In this document: in pieces, positions 24,501-33,061 of the stretch | Layout of the letters: every line of letters starts with the position of its first letter | Position numbering within the stretch: position 1 is the stretch's first letter | NCBI RefSeq assembly: GCF_004322755.1 | Contig: NZ_CP036401.1 | Coordinates: forward strand, 930,001-994,000 | DNA: 64,000 nucleotides | Direction: 5' to 3' | Source of the DNA: Pseudoduganella albidiflava | GTDB taxonomy: Bacteria > Pseudomonadota > Gammaproteobacteria > Burkholderiales > Burkholderiaceae_D | Made by a program: the position numbers and the translations under genes | The notes under the pieces: generated by a model | The model's input: only the letters and a program-made list of their open reading frames with translations | Told to the model about the DNA's origin: nothing | Databases searched by the model: none

Positions 24501-25445
24501 ATGAACACCGCGATGCAAACCAATAAAGAAATCCTCCTGGCCCAGCCGCGCGGCTTTTGCGCGGGTGTCGACCGCGCGATCGAGATCGTCGAGCGCGCGC
24601 TGCAGCAGTTCGGCGCGCCGATCTATGTGCGCCACGAAATCGTGCACAACGCCTATGTGGTGGCCGACCTGCGCGCGAAGGGCGCGATCTTCATCGAAAA
24701 ACTGGACGATGTTCCGGCCGGCAATACCCTGGTATTTTCCGCCCACGGCGTATCGAAGGCGGTGCGCGCCGAAGCGGAAGCGCGCGGCCTGTCGATCTTC
24801 GACGCCACCTGCCCGCTGGTGACCAAGGTGCACGTGGAAGTGGCCAAGATGCGCAAGTCCGGCTGCGAAATCATCATGATCGGCCACGATGGCCACCCGG
24901 AAGTGGAAGGCACCATGGGCCAGGCCGAAGAGGGCATGCACCTGGTGGAAACCATCGACGACGTGGCAACGCTGCAGGTCGGCAACCCCAACAATCTCGC
25001 CTACGTTTCCCAGACCACGCTCTCCGTGGATGACACGGCCGAGATCATCGAAGCGCTGAAGGCGCGTTTCCCGGCCATCCAGGAACCGAAGAAGGGCGAC
25101 ATCTGCTATGCCACCACGAACCGCCAGGAAGCGGTGAAGTTCATGGCGCCGCAGGTGGAAGTGGTCATCGTCGTGGGCAGCCCGAACAGCTCGAACTCGA
25201 ACCGGCTGCGCGAAGTGGCCCGCAAGATGGGCACGCCGGCCTACATGGTGGACCGCGCCGACCAGATCGACCCCGTCTGGCTCGAAGGCCACCAGCGCAT
25301 CGGCGTCACGGCCGGCGCCTCGGCGCCCGAGGTGCTGGTACAGGCCGTTATCGACCGGCTCAAGGAACTGGGCGCCAGGAGCGTCCGTCCTCTCGAAGGC
25401 GTCGAGGAAAACGTCACGTTCCCGCTGCCGAAAGGCCTTCTCTGA
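24501..25445 (+). CDS. ispH: 4-hydroxy-3-methylbut-2-enyl diphosphate reductase
   Basis: 314 residues. The last MEP-pathway enzyme, reducing HMBPP to IPP and DMAPP with a [4Fe-4S] cluster. The three cluster cysteines are visible: Cys20 ([10 protein letters not shown]), Cys104 (DATCPLV) and Cys202 ([11 protein letters not shown]). The proton-relay segment [11 protein letters not shown] and the substrate-binding [10 protein letters not shown] are intact. Length is normal. [15 protein letters not shown] start lies 5 bases after fkpB, so the pair is one transcript. Confidence 0.97.
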   Translation: MNTAMQTNKEILLAQPRGFCAGVDRAIEIVERALQQFGAPIYVRHEIVHNAYVVADLRAKGAIFIEKLDDVPAGNTLVFSAHGVSKAVRAEAEARGLSIFDATCPLVTKVHVEVAKMRKSGCEIIMIGHDGHPEVEGTMGQAEEGMHLVETIDDVATLQVGNPNNLAYVSQTTLSVDDTAEIIEALKARFPAIQEPKKGDICYATTNRQEAVKFMAPQVEVVIVVGSPNSSNSNRLREVARKMGTPAYMVDRADQIDPVWLEGHQRIGVTAGASAPEVLVQAVIDRLKELGARSVRPLEGVEENVTFPLPKGLL

Positions 25446-25783
25446 TACAAATGTTATAGACTGAATATTGTTCACCATTGCAGCGATTTTTCCACGCGTA
25501 GTTTTCAGCCGGAATCGCTATGATGGCGGGCAAATCAGTACTATTGCCGATCAGACTTCTTTTCACCGGCTTCCAGAACCCCTGCGAAAGTAGTAGGATG
25601 CGAGCCGGTTGCACGGGATGAAACAGCGGCAATGAACAGCGATGCTGGCAAGCATCATGCGGCGGCACTGCGGGGCTATCCTCCGGGTGCCGTTTTTGTT
25701 ACGCGTTGGCCGGCGATACACAGCCGGCCGGCGCATGAGATCGAGCCGATAACACGGTCGAACAAGGTCGAACAAGGGGAGCG
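25446..25783. other. 338-bp leader region before livH
   Basis: No gene is evident. The segment just after ispH is AT-richer (ATAGACTGAATATTGTTCACC) and could carry the liv promoter, but no confident -35/-10 pair is visible. An AACAAGGTCGAACAAGGGG repeat precedes the livH start and includes its ribosome-binding site. Confidence 0.5.
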
Positions 25784-26713
25784 ATGGATACCTTCATCCA
25801 ACAAATTATCAATGGCCTCGTGCTGGGCAGCATGTATGCGCTGGTGGCGCTCGGCTACACGATGGTGTACGGCGTGTTGAACCTGATCAACTTCGCCCAC
25901 GGCGACGTGCTGATGATCGGCGCCATGATCGGCCTGACGATCATGAATATCCTCGGCGCCCATTTCCCTGAAATGAATGGCTGGCTGCAACTGGGCATCG
26001 CGATCCTGGGCGCCATTCCCGGCTGCATCATCGTCAACGTGCTGATCGAACGCATCGCCTACCGTCGGCTGCGCAACGCGCCGCGCCTGGCGCCGCTGAT
26101 CACGGCGATCGGCATGTCGATCCTGCTGCAAACCTTCGCCATGATGATCTGGGGCCGCAACCCGCTGCCGTTCCCGCAACTGCTCCCGGCCGATCCGATC
26201 GCCATTGGCGGCGCCGTGATCAGCGTGACGCAGGTATTGCTGCTGGCCCTGGCCGCGCTGTCGATGTGCGCGCTGGTGCTGCTCGTCGAGAAAACCAAGA
26301 TGGGCCGGGCGATGCGCGCCGTGGCGGAAAACCCCCGCGTGGCAGGCCTGATGGGGGTCGATTCGAACCGCGTGATCGTCTACACGTTCGCGATCGGCGC
26401 CGCTCTGGCCGCCGTGGCCGGCGTGATGTGGGGCGCGAACTATGCGTCGATCCAGTTCGCCATGGGCACGATCCCCGGCCTGAAGGCGTTCTGCGCCGCG
26501 GTGCTGGGCGGTATCGGCAATATCTATGGCGCGATGATCGGCGGGATCGTGCTGGGCATCATCGAAAGCCTGGGCGCCGGCTACATCGGCGACCTGACCG
26601 GGGGCTTCCTCGGCAGCCACTACCAGGACATCTTTGCCTTCATCGTGCTGATCCTGGTGCTGACGGTGCGTCCGTCCGGCATTATGGGTGAACGCGTCGC
26701 CGACCGCGCCTGA
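25784..26713 (+). CDS. livH: Branched-chain amino acid ABC transporter permease LivH
   Basis: 309 residues, about eight transmembrane helices, starting with DTFIQQIINGLVLGSMYALVALG and continuing GYTMVYGVLNLINFAHGDV, the signature of the HAAT-family LivH permease. With LivM it forms the inner-membrane channel for leucine, isoleucine, valine or related substrates. GGGGAG precedes the ATG. First of livHMGF; the binding protein (LivJ/K) is not in the window and must be supplied elsewhere. Confidence 0.92.
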   Translation: MDTFIQQIINGLVLGSMYALVALGYTMVYGVLNLINFAHGDVLMIGAMIGLTIMNILGAHFPEMNGWLQLGIAILGAIPGCIIVNVLIERIAYRRLRNAPRLAPLITAIGMSILLQTFAMMIWGRNPLPFPQLLPADPIAIGGAVISVTQVLLLALAALSMCALVLLVEKTKMGRAMRAVAENPRVAGLMGVDSNRVIVYTFAIGAALAAVAGVMWGANYASIQFAMGTIPGLKAFCAAVLGGIGNIYGAMIGGIVLGIIESLGAGYIGDLTGGFLGSHYQDIFAFIVLILVLTVRPSGIMGERVADRA

Positions 26714-26723
26714 GGAGACCGAC

Positions 26724-27941
26724 ATGGCACTGCTCAATTTCGACACTTCGCGCGATCCGAAAAAGGCCTACCTCAGCATGGCGTTGCTGCTGGCGGTGAT
26801 GGTGGCCTTCCCGTTCTTCGCGCAACACTATGGCAATTCGTGGGTGCGCATCGCCGACCTGGCGCTGCTGTACATCATGCTGGCGCTGGGCCTGAACATC
26901 GTGGTCGGCTTTGCCGGCCTGCTGGACCTGGGCTATATCGCGTTCTACGCGGTAGGCGCCTACCTGACGGGCCTGCTCGCTTCGCCCCAGTTCGCCACGC
27001 TGCTCGAATCGATCATCATGCTGCACCCGGCGTTCGGTGAAACGCTGGTGGCGATCCTCGGCGAGGATATCCGCACCAACGGCATCCACCTGTCGGTATG
27101 GTTCATCGTGCCGTTCGCGGCGGCATTGGCCGGCCTGTTCGGCGCCATCCTCGGTGCGCCCACGCTGAAGCTGCGCGGCGACTACCTGGCCATCGTCACG
27201 CTGGGTTTCGGCGAGATCATCCGGATCTTCATGAACAACCTGAACGATCCGATCAACTTCACCAACGGTCCGCAGGGCATCAACCTGATCGATCCGATCC
27301 GGGTGTTCGGCGTGGACCTGGCCGGCGAACAGGGTTCCGGCGCGATGGTGTCGATCGGCGCCTGGCAGATCCCTTCCGTCAATGCCTACTATTTCCTGTT
27401 CCTGTTCCTGTGCATTGCCACGATCTTCATCACCGCGCGCCTGCAGCATTCGCGCCTGGGCCGCGCCTGGGTGGCGATCCGCGAAGATGAAATCGCCGCG
27501 AAGGCCATGGGCATCAACACCCGCAACGTGAAACTGCTGGCGTTCTCGATGGGCGCCTCGTTCGGCGGCGTGGCCGGTGCCATGTTTGCCGCGTTCCAGG
27601 GCTTTGTATCGCCGGAATCGTTCTCGCTGACCGAATCGATCGCCGTGCTGGCCATGGTGGTGCTGGGCGGTATCGGGCACATTCCCGGCGTCGTGCTGGG
27701 CGGCCTGCTGCTGGCGGCGCTGCCGGAAGTGCTGCGCCACGTGGTCGAACCGGTGCAGATGCAGCTGTTCGGCAAGGTACTGATCGAGGCCGAAGTGCTG
27801 CGCCAGCTGCTGTATGGCCTGGCGCTGGTGCTGATCATGCTGGTGCGGCCGGCGGGATTGTGGCCTTCACCGAAGCACGAGGATCGCCCGGACGGCGATT
27901 CCGACACCAAGGGCAAGGCGACCGGCGTCGTGGCAGCGTAA
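26724..27941 (+). CDS. livM: Branched-chain amino acid ABC transporter permease LivM
   Basis: 405 residues. The family core ALGLNIVVGFAGLLDLGYIAFYAVGAYL and GGIGHIPGVVLGGLLLAALPE is present, with an added hydrophilic C-terminus (SPKHEDRPDGDSDTKGK). The start at 26724 uses GAGGAG that overlaps the livH stop; an in-frame start 36 bases upstream would lie inside livH. Coupled second gene of the operon. Confidence 0.92.
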   Translation: MALLNFDTSRDPKKAYLSMALLLAVMVAFPFFAQHYGNSWVRIADLALLYIMLALGLNIVVGFAGLLDLGYIAFYAVGAYLTGLLASPQFATLLESIIMLHPAFGETLVAILGEDIRTNGIHLSVWFIVPFAAALAGLFGAILGAPTLKLRGDYLAIVTLGFGEIIRIFMNNLNDPINFTNGPQGINLIDPIRVFGVDLAGEQGSGAMVSIGAWQIPSVNAYYFLFLFLCIATIFITARLQHSRLGRAWVAIREDEIAAKAMGINTRNVKLLAFSMGASFGGVAGAMFAAFQGFVSPESFSLTESIAVLAMVVLGGIGHIPGVVLGGLLLAALPEVLRHVVEPVQMQLFGKVLIEAEVLRQLLYGLALVLIMLVRPAGLWPSPKHEDRPDGDSDTKGKATGVVAA

Positions 27942-27950
27942 GGAAAACAG

Positions 27951-28721
27951 ATGAGCGAAGAAGTCATCCTGAATATCCAGGGCGTCAATAAACGGTTCGG
28001 CGGGCTGCAGGCGCTGACCGACGTCCGTATCAACATCAAGCGCGGCCAGATCTATGGCCTGATCGGCCCGAACGGTGCCGGCAAGACCACGTTCTTCAAC
28101 GTGATCACCGGCCTGTACCAGCCCGATACCGGCACCTTCGAACTGGCCGGCAAGCCGTATTCGCCGTCGGCGCCCCATGCGGTGGCGAAGGCGGGCATCG
28201 CGCGCACGTTCCAGAACATCCGCCTGTTCGGGGAAATGACAGCGCTGGAAAACGTGATGGTGGGGCGCCATGTGCGCACGCACCAGGGCGTGCTCGGCGC
28301 GATCTTCCGCCACAAGGCCGCGCGCGACGAGGAAAAGGCGATCCGCGCACGGGCCCAGGAATTGCTGGATTTCGTCGGCATCGGGCAGTTCGCCAGCCGC
28401 ACCTCGAAGTTCCTGTCGTACGGCGACCAGCGCCGGCTGGAAATCGCCCGCGCGCTGGCCACCGATCCGCAACTGCTGGCGCTGGACGAACCGGCCGCCG
28501 GCATGAACGCCACAGAAAAACTGGCGTTGCGCGAGCTGCTGGTGAAGATCAAGGCGGAAGGCAAGACCGTGCTCCTGATCGAACACGACGTGAAATTGAT
28601 GATGGGCCTGTGCGACCGCATCAGCGTGCTCGAATACGGCAAGCTGATCGCCGAAGGCTTGCCGCATGAAATCCAAAGCAACCAGGCTGTCATCGACGCC
28701 TATCTGGGAGGGGCGCATTGA
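27951..28721 (+). CDS. livG: Branched-chain amino acid ABC transporter ATPase LivG
   Basis: 256 residues. Walker A GPNGAGKTTFFN, Q-loop in ARTFQNIRLF, signature SYGDQRRLEIARAL, Walker B LLALDEPAAGMN, His switch LIEHDVKLMMGL. The ARTFQNIRLF and EPAAGMN sequences are LivG-specific. Provides one of two nucleotide-binding subunits. Starts nine bases after livM; stop overlaps livF ATG by one base. Confidence 0.94.
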   Translation: MSEEVILNIQGVNKRFGGLQALTDVRINIKRGQIYGLIGPNGAGKTTFFNVITGLYQPDTGTFELAGKPYSPSAPHAVAKAGIARTFQNIRLFGEMTALENVMVGRHVRTHQGVLGAIFRHKAARDEEKAIRARAQELLDFVGIGQFASRTSKFLSYGDQRRLEIARALATDPQLLALDEPAAGMNATEKLALRELLVKIKAEGKTVLLIEHDVKLMMGLCDRISVLEYGKLIAEGLPHEIQSNQAVIDAYLGGAH

Positions 28722-29452
28722 TGGCGGCAACTGAAAAGAACGTGCTGAAGATCGACGGCCTGCACGTCGCCTACGGCGGCATCAAGGCCGTCAAGGGCAT
28801 CGACCTGGAAGTAAACGAGGGTGAACTGGTCACGCTGATCGGCGCCAACGGTGCCGGCAAGACCACCACGCTGAAGGCCATCACCGGCACGCTGCCGGCC
28901 TGCAAGGTGGAAGGCACGATCTCCTACCTGGGCGCGCCGCTGAAGGGTGTGCAGAGCTTCCACCTGGTGGAAAAAAAGCTGGCGATGGTGCCGGAAGGGC
29001 GGGGCGTCTTCACGCGGATGACGATCCTGGAAAACCTGATGATGGGCGCCTATACGCGCAACGACAAGGCAGGCATCGACGCCGATATCGCCAAGTGGTT
29101 CGACATCTTCCCGCGCCTGAAGGAACGCGCCGGGCAGCTGGCCGGAACGCTGTCCGGCGGCGAGCAGCAGATGCTGGCGATGGCGCGCGCGCTGATGTGC
29201 CACCCGCACCTGCTGCTGCTGGACGAGCCATCGATGGGGCTGTCGCCGATCATGGTCGAGAAGATCTTCGAGGTGATCCGCGACGTGTCGAAGCAGGGCA
29301 TCACGATCCTGCTGGTCGAGCAGAACGCCAAGCTGGCGCTGCAGGCGGCCGACCGCGGCTACGTGATGGATTCCGGCGCGATCACGATGACCGGCAATGC
29401 GGACGCCATGCTGGACGACCCGCGCGTGAAAGCCGCCTACCTGGGCGAATAA
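28721..29452 (+). CDS. livF: Branched-chain amino acid ABC transporter ATPase LivF
   Basis: 243 residues. Walker A GANGAGKTTTLKAI, MVPEGRGVFTRMTILENLMMGAY typical for LivF, signature LSGGEQQMLAMARAL, Walker B LLLLDEPSMGLSP, His switch LLVEQNAKLAL. Last gene of livHMGF, joined to livG by TGATG. ATG 28721 is used (GGGAGGGG at suitable distance) rather than the TTG three bases before. No hairpin terminator is seen; the dispersed repeats and an IS element follow. Confidence 0.94.
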   Translation: MAATEKNVLKIDGLHVAYGGIKAVKGIDLEVNEGELVTLIGANGAGKTTTLKAITGTLPACKVEGTISYLGAPLKGVQSFHLVEKKLAMVPEGRGVFTRMTILENLMMGAYTRNDKAGIDADIAKWFDIFPRLKERAGQLAGTLSGGEQQMLAMARALMCHPHLLLLDEPSMGLSPIMVEKIFEVIRDVSKQGITILLVEQNAKLALQAADRGYVMDSGAITMTGNADAMLDDPRVKAAYLGE

Positions 29453-29474
29453 GCGCCGGCATATCGATTCCATC

Positions 29475-29649
29475 CACCGGTGCGGCACGGCGCTCCCGCA
29501 GGCTCGACACCCGGATTTCCGGAAAATCGGTGACAGTCACCATTTATAGGAAATCGGTGACAGTCGCCATTTTCCTACCGGTCTCAACACCGGTGCGGCA
29601 TGGCTCCCGCTGGCTCAGCTCACGGATTCACCAGAAAATCGGTGACAGT
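29475..29649. repeat. Two direct copies of a 65-bp palindrome-containing repeat
   Basis: Copy A (29475-29541) and copy B (29586-29649) share CACCGGTGCGGCA, GCTCCCGC and AAAATCGGTGACAGT. Copy B is split by the IS3 element. Between them lies a third GGTGACAGTCGCC. All belong to the dispersed palindrome family. Confidence 0.75.
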
Positions 29650-29682
29650 GAAGTGACCCCAGGAAGTTGGACGGTTTGTTAG

Positions 29683-30492
29683 CTATGCTACTTGGAGCTG
29701 AGTTCTGTACTGCACAGGACTCAGCCCGTTCAACCTAAGCTTGATGCGCTTGTGATTGTAGTAGCGGATGTACTTCACCAGGCCTTTCTTCAGCTCCTCG
29801 ATACTGGCAAATTTCTGCAGATGGAAGTACTCAGTCTTGAGTACGGCGAAGAAGCTCTCCATGGCAGCGTTATCGAGGCAATTTCCTTTGCGAGACATGC
29901 TCTGCACGACATTTTTATCCTCCAGCGCCTTCCGGTAAGCGGGCTTCCGATAGTGCCATCCCTGGTCTGAGTGAAGGATTGGCTTGTCGTCTTTGCCGAG
30001 CTTTCGCAGGGCTTTTTTAACCATGTTGGTAACCAAGCTCAGCACTGGCCGGGTGTTCGTCTCGAAGGCGATGATCTCGCCGTTGCACAGATCCATCACC
30101 GGCGAGAGATACAGTTTTTTGCCAGCGACATTGAACTCCGTGACATCAGTTACCCACTTCTCGTGCATGGCCGCAGCTTCAAAATCGCGGTCCAAGAGGT
30201 TATCTGCAGCTTCGCCCACTTCGCCTTTGTAAGAACGATACTTCTTCGGCCGCACCAGCGATTTCAAGCCGAGCTCGCTCATCAAACGCTGTACACGTTT
30301 GTGGTTAACCTTATGCCCGTCCTTGCGGATCTCAGCGGCCACACGGCGATAGCCATAGCGCCCGTGGTTGCCGTCGAAGACGCCCTGAACACGATTTTTT
30401 AAGGCCTCGTCACGATCGCCTAGCTTGGCCACTTGCTGCTGATAGTAGTAAGTGCTGCGCGCCAGGCCTGCTACTTCCAGCAAGCCATCCAA
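29683..30492 (-). CDS. IS3-family transposase OrfB (DDE catalytic subunit)
   Basis: 269 residues from the first ATG, but the frame is open upstream through KVITELRQRFPLDGLLEV, the usual OrfB beginning, and is probably made as an OrfAB fusion. An HTH_21-type segment (GRYGYRRVAAEIRKDG) precedes an rve integrase core with the DDE set: Asp in WVTDVTEF, Asp in LHSDQGWHY and Glu in MESFFAVLKTE. The C-terminal YYNHKRIKLRLNGLSPVQY is typical of IS150 relatives. Intact, so the element may be active. Confidence 0.93.
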   Translation of the reverse strand: MDGLLEVAGLARSTYYYQQQVAKLGDRDEALKNRVQGVFDGNHGRYGYRRVAAEIRKDGHKVNHKRVQRLMSELGLKSLVRPKKYRSYKGEVGEAADNLLDRDFEAAAMHEKWVTDVTEFNVAGKKLYLSPVMDLCNGEIIAFETNTRPVLSLVTNMVKKALRKLGKDDKPILHSDQGWHYRKPAYRKALEDKNVVQSMSRKGNCLDNAAMESFFAVLKTEYFHLQKFASIEELKKGLVKYIRYYNHKRIKLRLNGLSPVQYRTQLQVA

Positions 30493-30518
30493 AGGGAAAC
30501 GCTGCCTCAGTTCAGTGA

Positions 30519-31052
30519 TTACTTTCGCTTTTTGCGCGCTATCGCACGCTGCTGCTTCTCTTCCTGAACCAAGGCATCCAGCTTTTTTAGGTAGGCGTTC
30601 TCCATCCGCAAGTAGTTCACTTCTTTGAGAAGCTCTTCAAGGGTCTTGGCCTCTTCATCGAGAGGCGTTTGCGGCGCGGGCGGCTGGGATGTGGGCATTT
30701 TCTTCGGTCTCTGGCGCGGTCGGGGACTGAGCGCATCTATACCGCCGCTATGATAGCAGCGCTCCCACTGGCCGATGCTGCCGGTGTGGCGCACGTTGAA
30801 AATCACGGCCGTCTCGAAACATGACAACTCATGTTTCCACATGTGCTGCAATATCGACAGCTTGCCCTCAGCGCTGTGCCTATGTTGCTTCTTCTCCAGG
30901 CCCCCCACGCCATGAGCGTCGTATAGCCTGACCCACAAATAGACCAGGCTAGGATCCACGCCCATCTCGTTGCCCAGACGAACGCATCCTAACGGGCCGG
31001 CCCGATATCGATCGACCACCTCTTGCTTGAACTGCACACTGTATTTCGCCAT
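30519..31052 (-). CDS. IS3-family transposase OrfA (DNA-binding subunit)
   Basis: 177 residues. Two helix-turn-helix regions (FKQEVVDRYRAGPLGCVRLGNEMGV-like text and CFETAVIFNVRHTGSIGQWER) for end recognition, a proline-rich linker, and a C-terminal coiled coil (EEAKTLEELLKEVNYLRMENAYLKKL). It ends ARKKRK: the codons AAA AAG at 30528-30533 just before the stop are a slippery site. A -1 shift there continues into OrfB (AKVITELRQRF). Start at 31052 (MAKYSVQFK) is preferred over 31064. Confidence 0.9.
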   Translation of the reverse strand: MAKYSVQFKQEVVDRYRAGPLGCVRLGNEMGVDPSLVYLWVRLYDAHGVGGLEKKQHRHSAEGKLSILQHMWKHELSCFETAVIFNVRHTGSIGQWERCYHSGGIDALSPRPRQRPKKMPTSQPPAPQTPLDEEAKTLEELLKEVNYLRMENAYLKKLDALVQEEKQQRAIARKKRK

Positions 31053-31096
31053 GAAAAACCCCAAAAGTTGGTGTCCAACTTTTAGGGTTCAGTTCA

Positions 31097-31195
31097 CAGT
31101 CACCATTTTTAGGGAAACATTGCCCGGAAAATGGAGCCTGTCACCGTTTTTCGGGAAACATTGCCTGGAAAATGGGGTACGTCCCCATTTTTCGT
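31097..31195. repeat. Dispersed palindromic repeats right of the IS element
   Basis: Contains CAGTCACCATTTTTAGGG, AAACATTGCCCGGAAAATGG, CTGTCACCGTTTTTCGGG, AAACATTGCCTGGAAAATGG and GGGGTACGTCCCC. The last hairpin with its T-run (AAAATGGGGTACGTCCCCAT then TTTT) lies 35 bases beyond the threonine-dehydratase-like stop and could serve as its terminator in both directions. Confidence 0.75.
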
Positions 31196-31229
31196 CTCCC
31201 CATCTTTTATCGCCGTTTCCCGGCGACGT

Positions 31230-32195
31230 TCAGCCGGCCAGTTCGGCGAAGCGGGGCAGGTCGACGTTGCCGCCGCTGACGATGATGCCGACCTTCTTGC
31301 CATGCAGGCTGTCGCCCAGCGCGCGGGCGGCGGCGAGGCCAAGGCAGCCGGTGGGTTCGGTGATCATCTTCATGCGGCTGGCGAAGAAACGCATTTCGTC
31401 GACCAGCCGGGCATCCGGCACCGTGAGGATGTCGTCCACGTCGCGCTGCAGGATCGGAAAGGTCAGCTTTCCCAGGTGCTGGGTCTGGGCGCCGTCGGCG
31501 ATCGTCTTCGGCGTATCGATGTGGACGATGGCGCCACTCCGGAACGATTGCTGGCCGTCATTGCCCGCTTCGGGTTCGACGCCATACAGCCTGGTCTTCG
31601 GCGACAGCGCCCGGGTCGCCAGCGCCGTGCCGGACAGCAGGCCGCCACCGCCCAGCGGCACGAACAGGTAGTCCAGCTCGCCCACTTCCTCGAACAGTTC
31701 CTTGGCCACCGTGCCTTGTCCGGCGATCACGTGCGGATGGTCGTAAGGCGGAATCAGCGTCAGGCCATGCCTGGCCGCCAGGTCGCGGCCGATCTGTTCG
31801 CGGTCTTCGGTATAGCGGTCATAGGTGACGACGGTGGCGCCATAGCCGCGCGTTGCAGCGACCTTGGCTGCCGGGGCATCGAGGGGCATCACGATCGTGG
31901 CGGGAATGCCCAGCAGCTGGGCGGACAGCGCGACCGCCTGCGCATGATTGCCGGAAGAGAAGGCCACCACGCCCGCCTCGCGCTGCGCGCTGTCGAACTG
32001 CGACAGGGCATTGAAGGCGCCGCGGAACTTGAAGGCGCCGGTGCGCTGCAAGTTCTCGGCCTTGAAGTACAGCCGGGCGCCCAGCTGTTCATCGACCGTG
32101 CGCGATGTCAGCACGGGCGTGCGGTGCGCCTGCCCCGCGATGCGGCCGGCGGCGGCCACCACGTCGTCATAGGTTGGAAGCTTCGGTTCTGTCAT
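31230..32195 (-). CDS. PLP-dependent threonine/serine dehydratase-like enzyme
   Basis: 321 residues, fold type II. The PLP lysine is in FKFRGAFN; the substrate loop SSGNHAQAVAL and the phosphate-binding GGGGLLSG are present, as is the C-terminal SGGNVDL. No regulatory ACT domain follows, so it is the catabolic / threo-3-hydroxyaspartate ammonia-lyase / serine racemase type rather than IlvA. It deaminates a hydroxy amino acid to a 2-oxo acid. AAAGGAC lies upstream of ATG 32195. Exact substrate not decidable. Confidence 0.88.
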   Translation of the reverse strand: MTEPKLPTYDDVVAAAGRIAGQAHRTPVLTSRTVDEQLGARLYFKAENLQRTGAFKFRGAFNALSQFDSAQREAGVVAFSSGNHAQAVALSAQLLGIPATIVMPLDAPAAKVAATRGYGATVVTYDRYTEDREQIGRDLAARHGLTLIPPYDHPHVIAGQGTVAKELFEEVGELDYLFVPLGGGGLLSGTALATRALSPKTRLYGVEPEAGNDGQQSFRSGAIVHIDTPKTIADGAQTQHLGKLTFPILQRDVDDILTVPDARLVDEMRFFASRMKMITEPTGCLGLAAARALGDSLHGKKVGIIVSGGNVDLPRFAELAG

Positions 32196-32318
32196 CGTCT
32201 GTCCTTTCAAATCAGGGTGTAAACAGATTATCTGATATTGGATAAAGTGTATAGATGAAGGCGAAAAAAAGCCCCGGGAAAATCCAGAAGAAAAATCCCG
32301 GAACACGTTCGGCAGAAC

Positions 32319-32344
32319 AAAAAAAGCCCCGAACAAGTCGGGGC
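32319..32344 (-). terminator. Terminator downstream of the phasin gene
   Basis: On the minus strand GCCCCG / CGGGGC stem with a 7-base loop and seven T, 92 bases after the phasin stop. Confidence 0.8.
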
Positions 32345-32435
32345 GTGCGAAGGACATCCGCTGAGAGGATCCACGGATGCCGAGGAGACCTGGTACAGCG
32401 ATGCTTTCAGTGCGCCGGCGCGGCCGGCGCGGGTA

Positions 32436-33014
32436 TTACGCGGCAGCGGCGGCCGAGTTGGCGGCGGCTGGTGCGGACTTGACGGCGGCGGTGAACTGGT
32501 TCACGGCGGCGTTCACGTTCGCTTCGTAAGCTTCGGCAGCTTGCTTGGCGGTGCGGGTGAACTGTTCATAGCCGGCGTTGGCGCTGCCCAGGGCGGATTT
32601 GAACAGGGCCACGGCGTTTTCGCTGCCGGCCGGTGCGTTCTTGCTGACTTCGTCGACCAGCGAGATGATCTTGCGGTTCGTTTCCAGGATTTGCGCTTCC
32701 ACGGCTTTCGAGAACTCGGAAGCGGTGCTCTGGGCGATCGATGCCAGGTGGCGGCTGTACGCGATGGCTTTCTCGGCGCTCGGCTGAGCCTGGGCAGCGC
32801 TCAGCGAGAAGAACTCCTGCGGATCCTTGGCGGCCAGCAGCTGCTTCGCGGCGGCGGAGGTATCTTCCAGCGAAGCCTTGGCGGCGGTCAGGTTCAGGTC
32901 GACGAGCTTTTCAACGCCTTCGAACGTCTTGTTCGTCAGGGAGGAGAAAATCGCGAATTGGCTTTCGAAATTCGCCTTGGTCGCATTGGAAAATTGCTCA
33001 GGAATCGAAAACAT
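32436..33014 (-). CDS. phaP: Phasin family protein (PHA granule coat protein)
   Basis: 192 residues, all-helical, opening MFSIPEQFSNATKANFESQFAIFSSLTNKTFEGVEKLVDLNL, the consensus N-terminus of betaproteobacterial phasins (Phasin_2). An alanine-rich coiled region and a C-terminus ending AAANSAAAAA follow. Phasins coat polyhydroxyalkanoate granules and control their number and size. GGAGAA precedes the ATG at 33014. Several phasin paralogues are usual per genome. The upstream region holds TGC-containing repeats, listed separately, which may bind the PHA regulator PhaR. Confidence 0.92.
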   Translation of the reverse strand: MFSIPEQFSNATKANFESQFAIFSSLTNKTFEGVEKLVDLNLTAAKASLEDTSAAAKQLLAAKDPQEFFSLSAAQAQPSAEKAIAYSRHLASIAQSTASEFSKAVEAQILETNRKIISLVDEVSKNAPAGSENAVALFKSALGSANAGYEQFTRTAKQAAEAYEANVNAAVNQFTAAVKSAPAAANSAAAAA

Positions 33015-33061
33015 GTAGTTCTCCAGAAATAAATATCGTTGATGAAAGCTTGCTGTGGTCT

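Larger units (their letters stand above)
29649..31096 (-). mobile_element. Complete IS3-family (IS150-like) insertion sequence
   Basis: 1448 bp, ends TGAAGTGACCCC...GGGTTCAGTTCA with imperfect inverted repeats: GAAGTGACCCC / GAACTGAACCC and an inner matching AAGTTGGAC. The 3-bp CAG (29646-29648 and 31097-31099) appears on both sides as target duplication; a 5-bp ACAGT reading is also possible. Removing the IS rebuilds GGTGACAGTCACCATTTTT, the palindrome seen intact at 29529, so the insertion hit its centre. It contains orfA and orfB read from the minus strand with probable -1 frameshifting. Confidence 0.88.

Noticed and set aside
25446..25783. A gene for the liv binding protein just upstream of livH
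   Set aside because: Both strands were considered; only short frames without signal peptide or LivJ features occur.
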